12,795 nt of DNA from NCBI GenBank assembly GCA_028868455.1, contig JAGWUK010000029.1, forward strand, positions 1 through 12,795, in the 5' to 3' direction. The position numbers and the translations under genes are program-made. This DNA comes from Burkholderiales bacterium (lineage in GTDB: Bacteria; Pseudomonadota; Gammaproteobacteria; Burkholderiales; Burkholderiaceae_D). Of this stretch, positions 9,650-12,795 are shown piece by piece (position 1 is the stretch's first letter; every line of letters starts with the position of its first letter). The notes below the pieces were generated by a model. It did no database searches and was not told where the DNA came from. It saw nothing but the letters and a program-made list of their open reading frames with translations.

Positions 9650-11104
9650 ATGCACACCAAGACACTTTCACAATTATCTGCAATGCTTCATAGCAGACAA
9701 GTTTCCGCTACCGAACTCGCACAACATTATTTAGCCCGTATTTCGGCGAGCAATCTGAATGCCTTTCTGCATGTGGATCCGGCACTCACTCTGGAACAAG
9801 CTTCAGTTGCCGATGCCAGACTGGCAAATGGCGATACCACCGCCCTGACCGGTATCCCTATTGCACATAAAGACATTTTCGTTACGCGTAACTGGCGTTC
9901 AACAGCGGGCTCTCGCATGCTGGAAAACTATGTCAGCCCTTTTGATGCACAAGTCGTTGATTTGCTGAAGCAAGCTGGCATGGTCACGCTGGGTAAATTA
10001 AACTGCGACGAATTTGCTATGGGCTCGTCCAACGAGAATTCCTATTTCGGCCCTGTAAAAAATCCCTGGGATAACAGCGCCGTTCCAGGAGGATCGTCCG
10101 GTGGTTCTGCAGCCGCAATTGCGGCACGTTTAGCGCCCGCCGCAACAGCGACTGACACCGGCGGATCGATTCGCCAGCCAGCATCTTTTTGTGGCGTAAC
10201 TGGCATCAAACCGACGTATGGCAGCGTTTCGCGCTATGGCATGATTGCCTTTGCATCATCACTGGATCAAGGCGGACCAATTGCGCAAACAGCGGAAGAT
10301 TGCGGTTTGCTTTTGAACGCAATGACCGGATTCGACGCAAAGGATTCCACTTCGCTGGAACGTCAATCAGAAAATTTCAACCGCGACTTGAATAAGTCGC
10401 TACAAGGTCTTCGCATCGGCGTGCCTAAGGAATTTTTTAGCGAAGGATTGGCCAGCGACGTGGAGCAGGCCGTCCGCGCGGCATTGGCAGAATATGAAAA
10501 GCTCGGTGCCAAGCTGATCGACATCTCCTTGCCGAAAACAGAATTGTCCATCCCGGTGTATTACGTCATTGCGCCTGCAGAAGCCTCATCAAACCTCAGT
10601 CGTTTTGACGGTGTGCGTTACGGACACCGTGCGGCGGATTATAAAGACCTGAATGACATGTATCGTAAATCCCGTTCCGAAGGTTTCGGTGCAGAGGTCA
10701 AGCGACGCATTCTGGTCGGCGCCTATGTACTCTCGCACGGTTATTACGATGCCTATTATTTGCAGGCACAAAAAATCCGCCGTCTGATCGCACAAGATTT
10801 TGCTGCCGCATTCCAACAATGCGACGTTATCATGGGACCAGTCGCACCGACAGTCGCATGGGATTTAGGCGCAAAAGCGGACGACCCGGTTGCCAACTAC
10901 CTGGCAGATATTTTTACTTTGTCCACCAGCCTGGCCGGACTGCCTGGCATGTCTATACCTTGCGGTTTTGGACAAGGAGAAAAAAATGCGCGACGTCCGG
11001 TTGGCCTGCAATTGATCGGCAATTATTTTGATGAGGCTCGGCTATTAAATATCGCGCATCAGTATCAACTCGCAACCGACTGGCATACACGCGCTCCGGA
11101 ATGA
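9650..11104 (+). CDS. gatA: Asp-tRNA(Asn)/Glu-tRNA(Gln) amidotransferase subunit A (glutaminase)
   Basis: GatA hydrolyses glutamine and passes the ammonia to GatB, which amidates mischarged Asp-tRNA(Asn) or Glu-tRNA(Gln). The 484-residue product is an amidase-signature enzyme with the Ser-cis-Ser-Lys triad at the expected spacing: K74 (in IAHKD), S149 (in [11 protein letters not shown]) and S173 (in [10 protein letters not shown]). [16 protein letters not shown] (181-197) and the C-terminal [11 protein letters not shown] (430-440) with [10 protein letters not shown] (448-457) are further GatA hallmarks. The length is normal. Burkholderiales generally have glutaminyl-tRNA synthetase, so the main job here is probably asparagine-tRNA formation (inference). 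The stop codon overlaps the start of the next gene as ATGA. Confidence 0.97.
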   Translation: MHTKTLSQLSAMLHSRQVSATELAQHYLARISASNLNAFLHVDPALTLEQASVADARLANGDTTALTGIPIAHKDIFVTRNWRSTAGSRMLENYVSPFDAQVVDLLKQAGMVTLGKLNCDEFAMGSSNENSYFGPVKNPWDNSAVPGGSSGGSAAAIAARLAPAATATDTGGSIRQPASFCGVTGIKPTYGSVSRYGMIAFASSLDQGGPIAQTAEDCGLLLNAMTGFDAKDSTSLERQSENFNRDLNKSLQGLRIGVPKEFFSEGLASDVEQAVRAALAEYEKLGAKLIDISLPKTELSIPVYYVIAPAEASSNLSRFDGVRYGHRAADYKDLNDMYRKSRSEGFGAEVKRRILVGAYVLSHGYYDAYYLQAQKIRRLIAQDFAAAFQQCDVIMGPVAPTVAWDLGAKADDPVANYLADIFTLSTSLAGLPGMSIPCGFGQGEKNARRPVGLQLIGNYFDEARLLNIAHQYQLATDWHTRAPE

Positions 11105-11583
11105 AATTGAGATACGTCCTGCTTATTGCGTTGACTTCGCTGACACAAGCCGTGTCTGCGCAAGACCTCAACCTGAAACTTCAATGTACGCAAAACTCAT
11201 TAGAAGATGGCAATGGTGAGCGACTGATTTATGCGGATCAGGCTCGCATTGCATTGAGTGGTGAGCTGATCAAAGAATTTCAGTGGGAATCCTCATTGTT
11301 TCGCACAACGCATGGCAATGAATGCAGCATCGATATGGACGATGGTTTGCAGGCGGAGAAGACGGAAAAAGGCTGGCGTATCACTCTGAAGGATGCCGTA
11401 GCGGCGCGGACCAAGCGCGGATACGACTTTGACCGTGGCTATCAGTGCAGCATTCGGCTCGAACCAGAGGGGGATGAACTACACATTAAGCCGACCTGTC
11501 CGGCAATGTGTGGTTCACGTATGAATTTTTCTGCACTGACGGTCAATGTCAAGACCGGCAGTTGCCATTATGATGATCAATAA
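11101..11583 (+). CDS. Unrecognised exported cysteine-rich small protein between gatA and gatB
   Basis: I do not recognise a family. The 160-residue product begins with a clear Sec signal peptide, [20 protein letters not shown], with a likely signal peptidase I cut after residue 20 (V-S-A before QDL). The mature part of about 140 residues has six cysteines (29, 75, 116, 133, 137, 155), an even number compatible with three disulfides in the periplasm. The C-terminal region contains a C-P-A-M-C-G-S-R motif (133-140) followed by a closing cysteine at 155. The composition suggests a small beta-rich domain. There is no membrane anchor or lipobox. The ATG overlaps the gatA stop by 4 nt, so the gene is translationally coupled to gatA, and gatB follows after 64 nt. 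No functional link with tRNA amidation is obvious, because the product should leave the cytoplasm. Confidence 0.85.
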   Translation: MKLRYVLLIALTSLTQAVSAQDLNLKLQCTQNSLEDGNGERLIYADQARIALSGELIKEFQWESSLFRTTHGNECSIDMDDGLQAEKTEKGWRITLKDAVAARTKRGYDFDRGYQCSIRLEPEGDELHIKPTCPAMCGSRMNFSALTVNVKTGSCHYDDQ

Positions 11584-11600
11584 TAATGAATGTAGCGTGA

Positions 11601-11619
11601 TGTCGGCTCGTGCCTGACA
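11601..11619 (+). other. Small hairpin in the leader before gatB
   Basis: TGTCGGC, loop TCGT, then GCCTGACA can pair as 3 plus 4 bp around a single bulged T, about 28 nt before the gatB start. No T tract follows, so it is not an intrinsic terminator. It leaves the gatB ribosome binding site free. It may be an RNA processing or stability element, or may mean nothing. Confidence 0.25.
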
Positions 11620-11647
11620 GACGTGACACGAACAACAAGGAACTACT

Positions 11648-12795
11648 ATGCAATGGGAAGTCGTTATCGGTTTTGAGACCCACGCACAGCTCAAGACACA
11701 ATCGAAAATTTTCAGCGGCTCAGCGACGCAGTTCGGCGCCGAGCCCAATACGCAAGCCAGCCCGGTTGACCTGGCACTACCTGGCGTACTCCCTGTTCTG
11801 AATAAGGGCGCGGTAGAAAAAGCGATTCAATTCGGACTCGCCGTCGGCGCGACGATTGCGCCTGAATCGATCTTTGCACGTAAAAATTATTTCTATCCTG
11901 ATCTCCCCAAAGGTTACCAGATCAGTCAGTTTGAAATCCCGGTAGTACAAGGCGGACATGTCTCCTGCGTCGTCGAAAAAGACGGTAAATCAGAAGTAAA
12001 GGTCATCGAACTGACGCGTGCACATCTGGAAGAAGATGCAGGTAAATCTCTGCACGAAGATTATCAGGGAATGACGGGGATTGACTTGAATCGCGCAGGG
12101 ACACCTCTGCTCGAAATCGTCACAGAACCCGTCATGCGTAGCGCTGCCGAAGCCGTCGCCTACGCAAAAGCCTTGCATTCCCTCGTGATGTGGCTAGATA
12201 TCTGCGATGGCAATATGCAGGAAGGCTCTTTCCGTTGCGATGCGAATGTTTCAGTACGACCAGTCGGGCAAAAAGAATTTGGTACACGTTGCGAAATCAA
12301 GAACCTGAACTCATTCCGCTTCCTTGAAGAAGCGATCAATATTGAAGTACGTCGCCAGATTGACTTGATCGAAGACGGTGGAACCGTTGTTCAGGAAACG
12401 CGCCTGTATGACCCTGACCGCAAGGAAACGCGATCCATGCGCAGCAAGGAAGATTCTCAGGATTATCGCTACTTCCCGGACCCAGATTTACCACCACTGA
12501 AGATCAGTCGCGAATGGGTAGAGCAGGTACGCGCAACCATGCCAGAGCTGCCGTCGGCAATGCGTCAGAGGTTTATTGAGCAATTCGGCTTACCGGAATA
12601 CGATGCCACCATCCTCACCCAGTCAAAAGGTATGGCGACATATTTTGAAGCCGTCGTGCACGCCGCCGGCGCCTCGCAGGCAAAACCTGCTGCGAACATG
12701 ATGATGGGCGATGTGGCCTCAACACTCAATCGCGAAGGTGTCGACATCAGTGCAATCCCGGTCAACGCCACACAGCTCGCTGTACTATTGCAGCG
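11648..12795 (+). CDS. gatB: Asp-tRNA(Asn)/Glu-tRNA(Gln) amidotransferase subunit B (3' end outside window)
   Basis: GatB binds the mischarged tRNA, activates its side chain with ATP and amidates it using ammonia from GatA. An open frame of 382 codons runs from the ATG at 11648 to the window edge; roughly 100 C-terminal residues (the tail/YqeY-like domain) lie outside. Visible hallmarks are [15 protein letters not shown] at the N-terminus, [81 protein letters not shown] and [24 protein letters not shown]. The first motif reads FETH; ETH rather than EVH is usual in the beta-proteobacterial sequences I recall. AAGGA 6-7 nt before the ATG is the best ribosome binding site of the gat genes and fixes the start. 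Confidence 0.97.
   Translation, partial: MQWEVVIGFETHAQLKTQSKIFSGSATQFGAEPNTQASPVDLALPGVLPVLNKGAVEKAIQFGLAVGATIAPESIFARKNYFYPDLPKGYQISQFEIPVVQGGHVSCVVEKDGKSEVKVIELTRAHLEEDAGKSLHEDYQGMTGIDLNRAGTPLLEIVTEPVMRSAAEAVAYAKALHSLVMWLDICDGNMQEGSFRCDANVSVRPVGQKEFGTRCEIKNLNSFRFLEEAINIEVRRQIDLIEDGGTVVQETRLYDPDRKETRSMRSKEDSQDYRYFPDPDLPPLKISREWVEQVRATMPELPSAMRQRFIEQFGLPEYDATILTQSKGMATYFEAVVHAAGASQAKPAANMMMGDVASTLNREGVDISAIPVNATQLAVLLQ

Noticed and set aside
11622..11630. Palindrome CGTGACACG upstream of gatB, considered as an operator.
   Set aside because: Only 4 bp per arm; expected by chance at this scale and not repeated elsewhere in the window.

Overview
The window looks like core chromosome of a betaproteobacterium in the Burkholderiales. 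From its roughly even GC content and the protein sequences it resembles the Oxalobacteraceae (Herminiimonas or Janthinobacterium relatives), but that placement is from memory and was not searched. There are twelve complete protein genes and two partial ones (dolP at the left edge, gatB at the right). I see no rRNA or tRNA gene, insertion sequence, CRISPR array or phage gene.

Layout. (1) Positions 1-1172, minus strand: yraN, then a SIS-domain gene (gmhA/diaA type), then a BON-family lipoprotein gene (dolP/yraP type) that runs off the left edge. (2) Positions 1215-2123, plus strand: rsmI, divergent from yraN across 42 bp. rsmI-yraN-yraO-yraP is a conserved neighbourhood also known in E. coli, where lpoA lies inside it. 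(3) Positions 2131-9060, minus strand: the rod-shape cluster, transcribed mreB, mreC, mreD, mrdA (PBP2), rodA, rlpA. mreB is cut off from mreC by a strong intrinsic terminator at 7916-7950. From mreC onward the genes are tightly packed, with ATGA overlaps at mreC/mreD and rodA/rlpA and a 2-nt gap at mrdA/rodA. (4) Positions 9061-9330: the divergent control region between mreB and gatC, with a hairpin and short direct repeats. (5) Positions 9331-12795, plus strand: gatC, gatA, an unrecognised secreted cysteine-rich protein gene, and gatB (partial).

How they work together. MreB filaments under the inner membrane, with MreC, MreD, the glycosyltransferase RodA and the transpeptidase PBP2, form the elongasome that builds the lateral peptidoglycan wall. 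RlpA is an outer-membrane lipoprotein that cleaves peptidoglycan lacking stem peptides, usually at the septum. GmhA makes the heptose precursor of the LPS core, and DolP is an envelope-integrity lipoprotein. Most of the window therefore serves the cell envelope. GatCAB amidates mischarged tRNA, in Burkholderiales probably Asp-tRNA(Asn), and RsmI methylates 16S rRNA.

I found no convincing undescribed multi-gene system. The least explained element is the small exported six-cysteine protein at 11101-11583, inserted between gatA and gatB and overlapping the gatA stop codon. Secondary points are the mreB/mreC terminator, the apparently leaderless gmhA promoter, and the repeats in the mreB/gatC intergenic region.
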